Origin: Melanopsichium pennsylvanicum | Lineage: Eukaryota > Basidiomycota > Ustilaginomycetes > Ustilaginales | DNA: 21,616 nucleotides | Assembly: GCA_900208305.1 (NCBI GenBank) | Contig: OAPG01000051.1 | Location: 1 to 21,616 of the forward strand | Direction of reading: 5' to 3' | Shown: piece after piece, positions 1-10,137 of the stretch | Layout of the letters: the number at the start of each line of letters is the position of its first letter | Position numbering within the stretch: the stretch's first letter is position 1 | The notes under the pieces: generated by a model | Told to the model about the DNA's origin: nothing | What the model saw: only the letters and a program-made list of their open reading frames with translations | The model's database searches: none | Program-made: the position numbers and the translations under genes

Positions 1-402
1 TAAAACTAGTAATTATATGAACGGTAAATTCTTTTAAAATTCCTAATACATGGTACAAATTATGAATAGGATAATTAGAATTGTATGTGAAATTTTATAA
101 GATAAGCTCCGGAAAAGATGTTTGAAATCCTTTTCTTTTTTCCCCTTCTTAAAAAAAGTAGGCGCCAATTAAAATATTCTATTTTATTTCTTAAGGGGGT
201 AAATTAAAGTTTGATAAATAATTAAGGAACAAAGATAGTATTCATCTCCTGGTATATAGTGTGTAAAAAGGAATAGAATACCTTAAAATACACCGCCATT
301 GATGAAATGATTTTAATTATTATTAAAAAAATATTATAGTACATAAATTTATAGCTATTATCATTGTTGATATTTTTGTTTATCAATATAATTTGTGGTA
401 TT
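1..402. other. Outer spacer of left arm, no gene seen
   Basis: AT-rich DNA mirroring 17684-18085. It contains one copy of the AAAATATTCTATTTT palindrome next to a GGCGCC (about 160-186). I see no tRNA or convincing protein-coding sequence. Short open frames here arise from the adjacent hexanucleotide microsatellite. Confidence 0.6.
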
Positions 403-409
403 TTATGTA

Positions 410-475
410 CAAATACAAATACAAATACAAATACAAATACAAATACAAATACAAATACAAATACAAATACAAATA
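410..475. repeat. CAAATA microsatellite, 11 units
   Basis: Eleven tandem CAAATA hexamers. The mirror tract in the right arm (17605-17676, read as TATTTG) has twelve. The tract is open in several frames and produces the artefactual strings (VF)n, (IC)n and (NT)n, which should not be taken as proteins. Confidence 0.95.
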
Positions 476-483
476 CCGACCTG

Positions 484-684
484 TTTACTGAAGATAAACT
501 GTCCTTTAGTAAAATAACTAAGAATAGATTGAATTGCAAATGAAATTACTAGAATAAGTAGAGAATAAAATACTAGTTTAACAACAGTATTATATGCGTT
601 AAACATTTCAATATTTATAATAATTCCTGTAGAAAGATCACCGATTAGGACTAGGTTTATAATAAAACCACTTGACTTTTTCAC
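484..684 (-). pseudogene. Membrane-protein ORF fragment, left copy
   Basis: Mirror of 17402-17602. The frame reads as a hydrophobic segment (IGDLSTGIIINIEMF, then VKLVFYSLLILVISFAIQSI) that runs into the microsatellite. No ATG start is evident. I do not recognise the family. It lies at the end of the decayed ORF cluster that includes a paralogue of the nad1-chimera C-terminus. Confidence 0.4.
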
Positions 685-813
685 AAATAGTCCAATAGCG
701 GACGTGCGCGTATTCTATTTTAGTGGGCGGATAAGTAAAATATACTCGATAAATACCAATAAAACATAGTAGTACGATTTTAAATCCCTTTTTGGTAAAT
801 TTGTACAGGATTA

Positions 814-999
814 TTAACAATAACATATCGAACACAAGCATCTGTAGAAAAGATTGTATAGCGCTTTTAGTGCATTATTAAACTCGTTAGCAATATCAGA
901 AAAAATAGGGTAATAAATGTAAAGACATAGACTAGATACTAGGAGAACAATAAACAGAAAAATAAGAACTACTTTGTTAATTGAAATAAGATTTAGCAT
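814..999 (-). pseudogene. Short hydrophobic ORF fragment, left copy
   Basis: 61-codon frame starting MLNLISINKVV with one strong membrane segment, identical to 17081-17266. It belongs to the decayed ORF cluster 403-2047. It may be part of a longer gene broken by indels, because neighbouring frames continue with coding-like sequence. Confidence 0.4.
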
Positions 1000-1079
1000 T
1001 AGCCATTAACTATATTCTGATTAATTAGCTTCACTCTCTTTTAGTTCACTTACCGATGATGTACTAATTTTACTAAAAT

Positions 1080-1410
1080 AATTTTAAGAATATAGCATAA
1101 AACTACAAATTAGAAAATATAATCCTGCTGTTGCTATAATATAAACTACAAAATTTAGAATCGTAAAAAAGAAAGCCGCGCGCAAGCGCAAAAGAAATCA
1201 AGTACATCTACATCTCTATTAGATGGTAGTCGATTACTGTCATTCGATTCCATCCAATTTAGCAGAAACGAATAAATAGAATCTAGAAAACTAGTTGAAT
1301 CTTCTAGAGGAGAGTGGATACTGTAACTGGTATTACTATTGTTACTGTTATCAGTATTATTATCTGTATTGATATCTGGCTTAGGTGTAATCAGCTTGTT
1401 AGCACTGTTA
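1080..1410 (-). pseudogene. Paralogue of chimeric-ORF C-terminus, left copy
   Basis: Mirror of about 16680-17000. The reverse strand encodes HSPLEDSTSFLDSIYSFL and DVDVLDFF, then a membrane segment, in the order seen in the C-terminal part of the nad1-headed ORF. It is interrupted by the GC cluster at 1176-1189. Boundaries are approximate. Confidence 0.45.
1176..1189 (-). repeat. GC cluster, single unit
   Basis: GCGCTTGCGC plus a GCGG tail, in reverse orientation. Mirror of 16891-16904, where it interrupts the paralogue of the nad1-chimera C-terminus. Confidence 0.85.
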
Positions 1411-1536
1411 GTATATATATATGGCTCTGTAGTATAAATTTGTTATTAATATAGCGAGCCGTATCCCTAAAGAATCACACTTCGGTTAAGAAACCGCTGA
1501 CCATCAAAATAGTGCTGTATAACCTAGTGCAGTACC

Positions 1537-2047
1537 CTAAAATTTATATCCTAGTCCTCGTGGTGAAGAGGAAGACCATAGCTTATTAATAAGAAATGGT
1601 ATCGTAGATGGTATTAGATAATCTACAGGTACATTATAACTGTATATTTAGTAAAAGCACTTGACACCTCTGCAATCGCAGCACCTGTTGTATCCTGATT
1701 TGATTGTGGTGCCAGTTCTTTAGTCATCTCATAAATTTTCTCATAAAAAACAAAAACAAAAAAAAACTTTTCGTTAGGTACTTTTATTCCTGTTGAACTA
1801 GAACTAATTTACATATTTTTTATTGTTTCCTCTGCACGATATACAGCTTCAGCAATAAAGATGAGATTAAGTAGCATCCAAATTACATATAGAATTAAAA
1901 AAAAACAAACAAAAAAAAAATAGGAATAGGCGACATAATTAGTTTAAGCATAGCATAAGTAATTTTGTTTATAGTTCCTGTAATTCCACCTATACTGTAA
2001 CAATGTTTTGCTCCAATAGAAATGTTGTAAAAAATAAATACAAACAT
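1537..2047 (-). pseudogene. Unknown membrane ORF, left copy
   Basis: Mirror of 16031-16543. It has the same internal TAA stop, and homopolymer lengths differ from the right copy (the poly-T after AAAAG is 9 here versus 8, and the next long T run is 6 versus 7), which shifts the frame. See the right-arm entry for content. Confidence 0.4.
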
Positions 2048-2071
2048 AAGTACTTAACATATTAGTACTGC

Positions 2072-2260
2072 TTGTGTATATTCTTTTTTAGAAAAATTGC
2101 AAAAATATCTTTCGAAATATCTCCGACAAAATTACAAGAATCGTTACAGAATGTCATACTATTTACAATCAGCTCCATTGGCATTAGTACTTTAAATGCT
2201 CTTGTCAAAAAAGTATCCCGTATTTACTTAATTTTGGTATACCTATATATAGGTATATAA
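2072..2260 (+). CDS. Hypothetical 62-residue ORF, left copy
   Basis: Open frame from ATG to TAA. Same predicted protein as 15818-16006 on the other strand: FFRKIAKISFEISPTKLQES, then a moderately hydrophobic C-terminal half. I do not recognise it. It runs opposite to the neighbouring decayed ORF cluster and to most genes of the arm. Both arms keep it open without change, which weakly favours coding, but at this length chance is quite possible. Confidence 0.3.
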   Translation: MCIFFFRKIAKISFEISPTKLQESLQNVILFTISSIGISTLNALVKKVSRIYLILVYLYIGI

Positions 2261-2265
2261 TTACA

Positions 2266-2354
2266 CGGACAAAAGGAGATTCGAACTCCTAAGGAAGTTT
2301 TTTATATTCCAGACAATTAGCAATCGCCTACACCTCGCCAATAGCGGTTTGTCC
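2266..2354 (-). tRNA. trnS(gcu): tRNA-Ser(GCT), left copy
   Basis: Identical to 15724-15812. Acceptor GGACAAA/TTTGTCC, anticodon loop TTGCTAA, long variable arm (GGAA...TTCC), T arm AGGAG/CTCCT around TTCGAAT. Confidence 0.93.
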
Positions 2355-2372
2355 ATAAGTAACCTATATAAA

Positions 2373-2446
2373 GAAGGTATAACTCAGTTGGTTAGAGTGC
2401 GATACTTTTAATATCGACGTCGTAGGTTCGAGCCCTACTATCTTCA
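2373..2446 (+). tRNA. trnK(uuu): tRNA-Lys(TTT), left copy
   Basis: Acceptor GAAGGTA/TATCTTC, anticodon stem CGATA/TATCG with loop CTTTTAA, T arm GTAGG/CCTAC around TTCGAGC. It is the only tRNA gene of this arm on the plus strand. Mirror of 15632-15705. Confidence 0.95.
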
Positions 2447-2454
2447 TATATTTT

Positions 2455-2525
2455 CTAGGATGAGTTGAATCGAACAACTATTTTCCCCACCAAAAGAGGA
2501 AGTCTTTCCTTTAGACGACATCCTA
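2455..2525 (-). tRNA. trnQ(uug): tRNA-Gln(TTG), left copy
   Basis: Mirror of 15553-15623: acceptor TAGGATG/CATCCTA, D stem GTCT/AGAC, anticodon loop TTTTGGT, T arm AGTTG/CAACT. Confidence 0.93.
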
Positions 2526-2668
2526 CTTTACTAGTATTCTTATTTTCATACTAATATAGTATTTACTAGTGTAACTATTTTTGTTTTTTTTCAACCATTC
2601 TCATTACCTACTAAAATCGAAGAATTTTATAAACCGGGGATAAAATCTAATATTTTATCAGGGCAATG

Positions 2669-2694
2669 ATGTATTTCCTTTAGATGACATCCTA
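2669..2694 (-). pseudogene. tRNA-Gln 5' fragment, left copy
   Basis: Reads TAGGATGTCATCTAAAGGAA on the minus strand, matching the 5' part of tRNA-Gln with one G-to-A difference. The anticodon and T arms are missing. Mirror of 15384-15409. Confidence 0.75.
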
Positions 2695-2790
2695 CATTCC
2701 CTATTTATAAAAATAACTTGATAATTATAGTGGGCTTATAAAAATAGAATACTTTTAGGGCTACTTTTTTTCGGGAGAAAAAAGAACAAA

Positions 2791-2830
2791 GCCGTAGGCA
2801 GCCGTAGGCAGCCGTATGCAGCCGTAGGCG
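2791..2830. repeat. GCCGTAGGCA tandem repeat, 4 units
   Basis: Four 10-bp units, the third with T for G in the second half and the last ending in G. Each full unit can fold as GCC-GTA-GGC. Mirror of 15247-15286. Confidence 0.9.
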
Positions 2831-2869
2831 AAGATTTTATTAAAAAGTATGCGCAAGAAAACAACAAAA

Positions 2870-2924
2870 TTTTTGTTTTTGTTTTATTTTTATTTTTATT
2901 TTTATTTTATTTTTTTTTATTTTC
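2870..2924. repeat. T-rich (ATTTTT)n tract
   Basis: Imperfect tandem TTTTTG and TTTTTA units. The mirror at 15150-15207 is more regular and differs in length, as expected for slippage or homopolymer error. Confidence 0.8.
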
Positions 2925-3130
2925 TACCGCGCCTATAAATAGATAATCACTAAATTAATCGTTTTCTATAGCACCTTTAATACGTTTTATACTGATACTA
3001 CTACAACTATTTTATTATTATTTCTATTAATGTATATAGCTTATTTATTTATAATATGAACTAACAAATAACTTTTCCAGACACAAGTTGAATTATTTGA
3101 ATATAATAAGATTATATATATATTCAAATA

Positions 3131-3159
3131 CCGCCCGCGCGCAAGCGCAGCGCAAGCGC
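3131..3159 (-). repeat. GC cluster, double unit
   Basis: Two GCGCTTGCGC units separated by T, with a GCGGGCGG tail, reverse orientation. Mirror of 14913-14941. Confidence 0.9.
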
Positions 3160-3212
3160 AAATATCCTATTTTATTGGGCTGTATAGTATTTTCTATTAT
3201 TTACAGTATTTT

Positions 3213-3283
3213 TGCCGACTACTAGAATCGAACTAGTGTCAAGTAATTACAAGTTACCTATTCTACCACTAAACTAAGTCGAC
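3213..3283 (-). tRNA. trnT(ugu): tRNA-Thr(TGT), left copy
   Basis: Mirror of 14789-14859: acceptor GTCGACT/AGTCGGC, anticodon stem GGTAA/TTACT with loop CTTGTAA, T arm ACTAG/CTAGT around TTCGATT. Confidence 0.95.
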
Positions 3284-3423
3284 ATTTTTACCGCTAGTAA
3301 ATCCGCAGTCATTTATTTCCTAATTATTATATATTAATTTATAGATTTAGTAGCGAATTTTATTATAATAGTATAAAACTACTTTTTATTTTAATAGGCG
3401 GGCAGTAGTAGATCTAAACCTAC

Positions 3424-3494
3424 TGATCTCTAGGAGAATCGAACTCCTATTAGTAAAATGAAGATCTACTGTTTTACCTTTAAACTAAGAGACC
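3424..3494 (-). tRNA. trnE(uuc): tRNA-Glu(TTC), left copy
   Basis: Mirror of 14578-14648. Anticodon loop TCTTCAT, so position 33 reads C instead of the near-universal T in both copies. Confidence 0.9.
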
Positions 3495-3948
3495 TATACC
3501 TATATATATATACATAAATTTGTAACCATCCAGATTTATTAGTAGAGAAAATGAATCACAATTTATAAAGTAGTGACTATAAAATCTCTATTTTCAAGGT
3601 CGCGTGTAAGCGCTGTTTTATTTTTAACCGCTAGTAATTTTATTAGGACTATACAAACACAAGCATTATGATATACAGAGTAATAAAGTATGATAGAATA
3701 TCTATATATTCAACTATATGTTATTAAAATAGCGATAAAATTTTATGCGCTGGCCGATAAAAATGGAACATTTTGATTTTTTTAGAATAGAATTTTAAAT
3801 ACAAGGCTAATAAAATCTAATATTTTATAAGCGCTATTAAATTTAATTCCTAAAAAAAAAAAATGGATAAGAATTTAGGGGCCCTACGGGCGGGCCCCAT
3901 ACCCATAAATTAATTCCTTTTAAATAACCCGGCGATAATTATTAATTG
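3495..3948. other. tRNA-Glu to tRNA-Met spacer, left arm
   Basis: AT-rich with no gene seen. Contains an AAAATCTAATATTTT palindrome (about 3813-3827) and the GGGGCCC hairpin at 3878-3898. Mirror of 14122-14577. Confidence 0.65.
3878..3898. repeat. GGGGCCC hairpin, left copy
   Basis: A perfect 7-bp GGGGCCC/GGGCCCC stem around TACGGGC, exceptional in such AT-rich DNA. Mirror of 14173-14193. Confidence 0.85.
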
Positions 3949-4020
3949 AGTACATTCCAGGATTCGAACACTGGTCTAGCAGGACATGAGTCTGCTGTGC
4001 CACCTTTACACTAAAGTACT
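3949..4020 (-). tRNA. trnM(cau): tRNA-Met(CAT), left copy
   Basis: Mirror of 14050-14121, with the same anticodon loop CTCATGT and the same extra T in the T stem. Lies between the nad1-chimera and tRNA-Glu. Confidence 0.87.
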
Positions 4021-4198
4021 TTATATATTTACTTTTTTCTATTCTTATACTAACCATATTTACACAGACCGCGCCAATAAAAATGAAAATTTTATATCAA
4101 ATAAAAAAAGTTACTATGTAACGATTGAAAATATAGAGACTATCTCTATCTATTTTCAATTGAAAGGGGAGTATAATGTAATTTCTTCAATTAATTGT

Positions 4199-5205
4199 TT
4201 AATTGAACATAAAAGGGTGGTAGAATAGAAAGTTTAGCCCTGCAATAATTGTTGAAATGTTTACAGCTACAAACATTTTTAGCAGAATAATCAGATTATT
4301 TGCCATTTTATCTGAAGGAATAAATTTGCTAAGTAGTGTAGACATCTTAACGATACTATCTCGATTTTTTACACTGTATCGGAAGATAGTAATTAGAATA
4401 AAGCTATAAAGTACAGTAATTGCACTTACTGCTACTAGAAATACAATAATATTGTATTGGAAGTGTAGAACGTCAATAGCGCTTAGTTCTGTGAAATCAG
4501 TTGCAGGAACTCTATTTCGTAGATCCTGTTTCACAAAATCAGGAAGAAGTGAAAATAGCCAATCAAAAATAGACCCGTTTTCCTCTAGTGGCGAATTAAT
4601 CTGATGATTGCTATTGGTAGTACTACTACCGATATTAAGGGAACCTGATAGTTTAGTATCACCAACTTCAACACTAGTACTAAAACCCTTAGAAATTGCT
4701 TCCTTCATTCGCGAATGAACCCATCCAGAGTAGGTTTTGTCACTTCATGCATTGAGATAGCACTAGTTGTAGTAGTAGTCATAATAGTTGTAATCGCTGC
4801 TACTTTACCAGCAGTGCCAGACTTCAGTTGAAAGACTTTGTACATACCATATAGGCTAATAGAAGCCCACGCACCATTAATAATTCGACTATTCCACTTG
4901 TCAGTTATAGATACAGTCCCATTCTTTGCATTTGTAGCTAGGGCTTCAGTCTCTTGACAGTAGATAGGATCAAACCATACATTATAGAAGAGAGTAAATG
5001 TTGTAAAGCCTAGGATTACTACTACAACCATTAGAGGTACTGCAAATGGTTGTAGTAGAGCATAGTATCCAACAACATTAGGTCCAATTTGTCGTTGCAT
5101 TGATCCCATTACTTTTCGTTCAATTACTGTCATAAAAGCAACACTTAGTAGAATTGGAACAAGAACTACTAGAATCTCTAGTAGATTATATAGAATTGAA
5201 AGCAT
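4199..5205 (-). pseudogene. nad1-headed chimeric ORF, frameshifted left copy
   Basis: Mirror of 12864-13871 but split into 166- and 169-codon frames. One base is missing near 4729 (CTCTGG here versus CTCTTGG in the right copy), at residue 160, so the first frame ends shortly afterwards and the second restarts at an internal Met. The rest of the sequence agrees with the right copy. A one-base deletion fits a true mutation or a consensus error equally well. Confidence 0.85.
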
Positions 5206-5709
5206 TTTTAAGTTTTATTTTACTGCGTTACTAATTTTACTAATTACTAATCTAATATCTAGATTATTTAAAGTAAATACGCACGTTAATAAATCTATAC
5301 TTAATTACCGCCCGTGCGCAAGCGCAGCGCAAGCGCAAAATGTAGACTAAATTGCGCGCGGGCTCTTAGATAGATTAATCTATTTTATTATAGACTAACC
5401 TACTATATTAATTTCTCTTTTATTTAAATGAAAGTAATAAGTATAGATAGGAATAAATCAAAAAGAGTAAGAGTAAGTACTCTATCCTATACAAGAATAG
5501 GAATATTAAGTAGAGTTTTTTTGCTATCGACGAGTTGTAAATTTAACTAGTTAAATTAAGTTGGCCTGAAAATAGAAGATTTAACAACTAAATGAGTGAA
5601 AGGGGAGTAAATCACTTAGTTAAACTAATTTTAATTAAGTTTAAAAGTGTAGTTACAAAAATAAAATCAAATTTATTAAGACCTATCTAATTTTGTATTT
5701 TAGTAATAA
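5206..5709. other. nad4 to chimeric-ORF spacer, left arm
   Basis: No gene seen. Holds a double GC cluster (5308-5336) and the hairpin with TACTCCCCTTTCA in its loop (about 5585-5620, on the minus strand). Mirror of 12334-12863. Confidence 0.65.
5308..5336 (-). repeat. GC cluster, double unit
   Basis: Two GCGCTTGCGC units with an ACGGGCGG tail, reverse orientation. Mirror of 12734-12762. Confidence 0.9.
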
Positions 5710-7179
5710 CTATTTTCCTTTTTTAGTCTGACTTTTAATTGATTGAAAAAGTAGTCCAGATGTTGAAGCATGAACTGAATCAAGGATAATATTTGGGAAA
5801 ATTCCAAATACTACGGCAACAAATAGAAGAGGTAGTAGAAGCATAAACTCTCGTCGAGTAAGATCTGTAGTGTAGTTTAGGTATTTACTCCAACCAAAGG
5901 CAATTCGGTTATATAGCCAAATAGAATAAGCAGCACTTAGAACAATACCGGAACTTCCTAGTACAGCAAATACAGGGTTTCGTTGGAAGGCACCCGCTAG
6001 ACATAGGAATTCACCAGCCCAATTAGCACTTAGAGGTACTGCAGCATTAAAAATTGTAAATACAAAGAACAGAATTGAGAATAGTGGCATATAAGCAGTC
6101 ATACCTCGGTAGTACCGAATAGTTCGTGTATGGTATCGATCATATAGAACTCCACTACTAGAATAAATAGTGCTGGACTAACAACTCCATGAGCAATACT
6201 TAGTAGTAGAGCACCATCAATACCTTGGATAGTATTACTGAATAGTCCTAGTACTACTACAGCCATATGACCAATAGAAGAGTAAGCAACTAGAGCTTTG
6301 AAATCAGTTTGTCGTAGTGTAGCTAGTGATGCATAAATTAGAGTAATTACTGCAATAGTTTGTACTAGTGGAGAGAAGTATGATGTTGCATCTGGTAGAA
6401 ATTGAATTAGAATTCGCATGTATCCATATGTAGCTAGTTTTAGGATAAGACCAGCTAGAATAACACTACCAGCTAGTGGAGCTTCAGCATGAGCTCGAGG
6501 TAGCCATACGTGGAATGGTAGTAGTGGTTTTTGATAGCCATACTAATAAATACAGCTAGCCATAGTAGTTTTTGTGATTCTAGATTAATTTCAGATAGTG
6601 ATACTACTTGAAAATCTGTTGAACCAACATTATAGTAAATAACTAGGAAAGCTAGTAGCATAAATAGTGAACCAAATAGTGTATAAAGGAAGTAGGAAAG
6701 CAGCTCGTACTCGTGTAGCACTACCACCCCAAATACCTACAATTAGGAATAGAGGAATTAGTACACTTTCAAAGAATACATAGAATAGTAAATATCTAGT
6801 ACAATAAATACCGCAATTAGTAGTGTTTCTAGTACTAGGAAACACATAAGGAAGTATTTAAGTTGTTGTTTAATATTATCCCAATTACTTAGAATACAAA
6901 TTGGTGTAATAAATGTTGTTAGTAGAACAAAATAAAGTGAGATACCATCTACCCAATGTGTAGGTGACAGAAATTAACTTGGTTAAATTCTTGCGTAAAT
7001 TGATATTCACTAGTACTTGAATCAAATTCACCCCATAGTACAATACTTAGAACAAAATTAATTAGTGATGTTCCTAGTGCTACTCGTTTCATTTGTGACT
7101 CTGATTGTTCTGTGTTTCCTTGCATAGGTGCTAGCATTAGAGCACCCACTAGAGGAATAATAAGTAGTAGTGTTAGCAT
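5710..7179 (-). pseudogene. nad4: nad4, multiply frameshifted left copy
   Basis: Mirror of 10879-12333. Compared with the open right copy I see lost bases near 6954 (GGGG to GGG), near 6789 (one base), near 6691 (two bases), near 6528 (one base), near 6154 (one base), an in-frame three-base loss near 5893 (an Ala), and one T lost near 5747 that changes the C-terminus. The result is five overlapping fragments. The substitution level is very low. As written it cannot encode ND4. Either it is a silent duplicate or the consensus here is poor. Confidence 0.93.
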
Positions 7180-7462
7180 TTTCTTTTTTCATTTTTTTAT
7201 TGTTGATGTCCTTCTTTATGGGCTAAAAAAAGTATATTCTTTTTTATCCCTTATCTCTTTTATTATTTCTGTTCTGCTGGGCGCGGGCGCAGAGAACAGT
7301 ACTTTTTATTTATTAGTCGGAGGATACTTAATATAATTTATACCTACGACTGCTGCCTACCGCAGCCCCCCCGAAGTTTATAGCATAAGTTATCTAAGCC
7401 CGCCCCAATAAAAAAGAGTATTATAGGCGCTACTCCATTTTACGACGGCTATAAATTGATAA

Positions 7463-7487
7463 CCGTGCGCAAGCGCAGCGCAAGCGC
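7463..7487 (-). repeat. GC cluster, double unit, short tail
   Basis: Two GCGCTTGCGC units with an ACGG tail. Mirror of 10570-10594. Confidence 0.9.
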
Positions 7488-7595
7488 AATCATTTATTTT
7501 CTAACTTATATAATAAATATAGTAATATAATAAAAGCATAAGTATACCTATACAATACATAAAATAAGGAAATTAATAAAAAATAGAAAGATTTA

Positions 7596-7624
7596 CCGCC
7601 CGCGCGCAAGCGCAGCGCAAGCGC
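7596..7624 (-). repeat. GC cluster, double unit
   Basis: Two GCGCTTGCGC units with a GCGGGCGG tail, reverse orientation. Mirror of 10432-10460. Confidence 0.9.
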
Positions 7625-7873
7625 AATCTTTTGTCCTATCTTTTATTATGTAGATTAAAAAAACCCCTTTATAAAATTTTCTAGCGGCGGGCAGCAGGTA
7701 AGAGGGCGCCAATAAAAAGATAGGTTTTTTTATTTATTAAAATTAGTCGCGCCAGCGCAGAATGCTAATAAAATAGAATATTTTATAAGGAGAGGGAAGA
7801 AAAGCTAAAATTATGGTTTTTCAACACGGATAGAGCTTCGTTTATCTGTAAAGTAAAGTATAGAGCACCTGAA

Positions 7874-8900
7874 TTAAACTCGTAAACAAAACCAACAGTA
7901 AGTACCAGGAAGCCTTCGGCGGATTTTCATCCGCATCCATAAGTGCTTGTTTGGGAAAGGTTCATTGCATAAGGATATGTTATAATAATTGGCCTGAGGA
8001 GTACTAGAGAATTTCCATCCTTTATATGTTGTTCCCTTAGATATACATTTACGAATAGTATCCATACTAACATATTTTGTGGGACCTAGTGTTCGTGTAA
8101 ACGGATTCATTTGATAAATACTTTCTTTGTAATAAGTTTTCCCTGTTTCCTATTTTTTCCTTCGGCGGTCGAAGGCCCCAATCTTAATCTTCTGTGATTT
8201 TACTGCTAGACGGTTTTCCGGTGTTAGATGTGGTTTGGGTGATTTAGTAAAAATAGATCGAGCTTCTTAACTAGGTCTACAAATTCTTCTGTAGATAGTA
8301 GAACACAAGTAGAAAGAATTGATTGAGTGTGAGCCTGCTGAGTGATAAAGAATAAAAAACAAGACGGTTAGGGTTAGCCGTTGCTAGACTAATTGTTGCT
8401 CGAGAGATATCTGTTTCAGTTATAGTTGAGCTGCACTAGAACTAATATAAATAAGAATATCATTCACATAAACATAGACAGGGACAGAGTTAGCTTTAAT
8501 AATACTACTTTTCACTTTTTCACTGGTGTAACACCATCAACTTTCATTGTATTAAGTGTACTATTAAGAGTGAAAATAGAATATTGTTTCAGACACAGTA
8601 CAAGACTTTGCAGTTTAAATATCTTCTACTGCATAACCATTCCATTTTTAACAAAAATAGAAATCTCTAAAACTAAAACAAATAATGCTAGAGTGCTAGG
8701 TTAAAAAAATGTACTAAACAGAGAGACTCATATACTACAACTAGGTGAGCATTTATGAGTAGGATACTGAATAGTAAACACCATAAAATACTAGCAAGTT
8801 TACTAGTAACTCCTCAATGCTGAAAAGCTTTTCGGATAATAATCCACTCTGAAGAAAATTGTACTATGAAATACAAACAGTAGACTAGATCCTGTGCCTA
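7874..8900 (-). pseudogene. GIY-YIG homing endonuclease remnant, left copy
   Basis: Mirror of about 9120-10182. The C-terminal 78 codons (MNPFTRTLGPTKYVSMD...) are open at 7874-8110. The rest is broken by indels. Near 8730-8785 this copy keeps about ten bases that the right copy has lost between the GVYVF and LVGSS elements, while elsewhere it has lost bases the right copy keeps. Identity to the right copy falls sharply above about 8700. Confidence 0.75.
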
Positions 8901-9881
8901 AGCAGATAGTAAGTGACTGAATTGCCTATCAGTAAGTAACAATTCAATTCATTAGAGTAGAAAAGAAAAATCAACTGATTATCTGATCCCTACGAAAGCA
9001 TCGAAGACAATATACTGAGAATGTGCACCTAAAACCAAGTCAATTCAGACTGTAACCCTACTAATCAGACAACTATAAATAAGGTGCAAAAAGCTATCCA
9101 CTCTAGCCCAAAAGTAGGCAAAAAGGAAGAACTAGAAAAACTAGATAAACTAGCCAGTACAATTCTTCTTTCAGACAGCATTAGTTAAAATTTCAAGCTA
9201 TTGTAGGAGTTGGACGTAGCAAACTTGTATCTAATAAACGTGTTTATGGTGTTTACGTATTCGATCAACTAGTTGGTAGCAGTATGAGTCTCTCTGTTCG
9301 ACTAGTACATTATTTTAAACCTAGCACTCTAGCCACTAGTTCACGTTATTTGTTTTTACATCTAACACTATAAAATTCCGATTTTTAGCTAGAGATTTCT
9401 ATTTTTGTTAAAATGGAATGGTTATGCAGTAGAAGATATTACTAAACTGCAAAGTCTTGTACTGTGTCTGAAACAATATTCTATTTTCACTCTTAATAGT
9501 ACACTTAATACAATGAAAGTGATGGTGTTACACCAGTGAAAAAGTGAAAAGTAGTATATTAAAGCTAACTCTGTCCCTGTCTATGTTTATGTGAATGATA
9601 TTCTTATTTATATTAGTTCTAGTGCAGCTCAACTATAACTGAAACAGATATCTCTCGAGCAACAATTAGTCTAGCAACGGCTAACCCTAACCGTCTTGTT
9701 TTTTATTCTTTATCACTCAGCAGGCTCACACTCAATCAATTTTTCTACTTGTGTTCTACTATCTACAGAAGAATTTGTAGACCTAGTTAAAGAAGCTCGA
9801 TCTATTTTTACTAAATCACCCAAACCACATCTAACACCGGAAAACCGTCTAGCAGTAAAATCACAGAAGATTAAGATTGGG

Positions 9882-9898
9882 CCTTCGACCGCCGAAGG
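9882..9898. repeat. CCTTCG/CGAAGG hairpin inside endonuclease remnant
   Basis: Perfect 6-bp stem around ACCGC. The CCGCCGAAGG string recurs at 10134-10143. It sits in a coding-like frame and looks like an inserted GC mini-element. Confidence 0.65.
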
Positions 9899-10121
9899 AA
9901 AAAATAGGAAACAGGGAAAACTTATTACAAAGAAAGTATTATCAAATGAATCCGTTTACACGAACACTAGGTCCCACAAAATATGTTAGTATGGATACTA
10001 TTCGTAAATGTATATCTAAGGGAACAACATATAAAGGATGGAAATTCTCTAGTACTCCTCAGGCCAATTATTATAACATATCCTTATGCAATGAACCTTT
10101 CCCAAACAAGCACTTATGGAT

Positions 10122-10137
10122 GCGGATGAAAATCCGC
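10122..10137. repeat. GCGGAT-GAAA-ATCCGC hairpin
   Basis: Perfect 6-bp stem closed by a GNRA tetraloop (GAAA), followed by CGAAGG. It could be a GC mini-element, or a structured RNA piece left from an intron. Confidence 0.65.

Larger units (their letters stand above)
2526..3212. other. tRNA-Gln to tRNA-Thr spacer, left arm
   Basis: No protein gene seen. It holds a tRNA-Gln 5' fragment (2669-2694), an AT palindrome (about 2642-2656), the 10-bp tandem repeat (2791-2830), a T-rich ATTTTT tract (2870-2924) and a GC cluster (3131-3159). Mirror of 14860-15552. Confidence 0.7.
7180..7873. other. nad4 upstream spacer, left arm
   Basis: No gene seen. Holds a C7 run near 7366, two double GC clusters (7463-7487 and 7596-7624) and an AT palindrome (about 7770-7784). 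Mirror of 10183-10878. Confidence 0.65.
1..9010. repeat. Left arm of giant inverted repeat
   Basis: This arm is the reverse complement of about 9030-18085. The pairing sum (left plus right coordinate) is 18086 at the outer end, 18078 at tRNA-Ser, 18072 at tRNA-Thr and tRNA-Glu, 18070 at tRNA-Met, 18069 at the nad1-chimera start, 18058 at the nad4 start and about 18023 at the axis. Most differences I checked are one- to three-base indels, many in homopolymers. The six tRNA genes are preserved, while nad4 and the nad1-chimera are frameshifted here and open in the other arm. The outer boundary cannot be set because the window starts inside or exactly at the end of the repeat. Confidence 0.97.

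Noticed and set aside
222..539. 105-codon minus-strand ORF with a long FV repeat, and its mirror at 17541-17864
   Set aside because: The open frame is created by the TATTTG hexamer microsatellite; sequence on both sides is not coding-like.
3131..3159. GC clusters as a CRISPR-like array
   Set aside because: Units are tandem or isolated with irregular spacing, there are no unique equal-length spacers, and the context is mitochondrial.
3986..4228. 80-codon ORF over the left tRNA-Met, and 13911-14150 over the right one
   Set aside because: Both run through a tRNA gene and AT-rich spacer; composition and position show they are chance frames.
7112..7336. Plus-strand ORF over the left nad4 start
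   Set aside because: It is antisense to nad4 for part of its length and then runs through low-complexity spacer.
8426..8704. 92-codon plus-strand ORF
   Set aside because: Antisense shadow of the endonuclease remnant; no conserved features and not open in the right arm.
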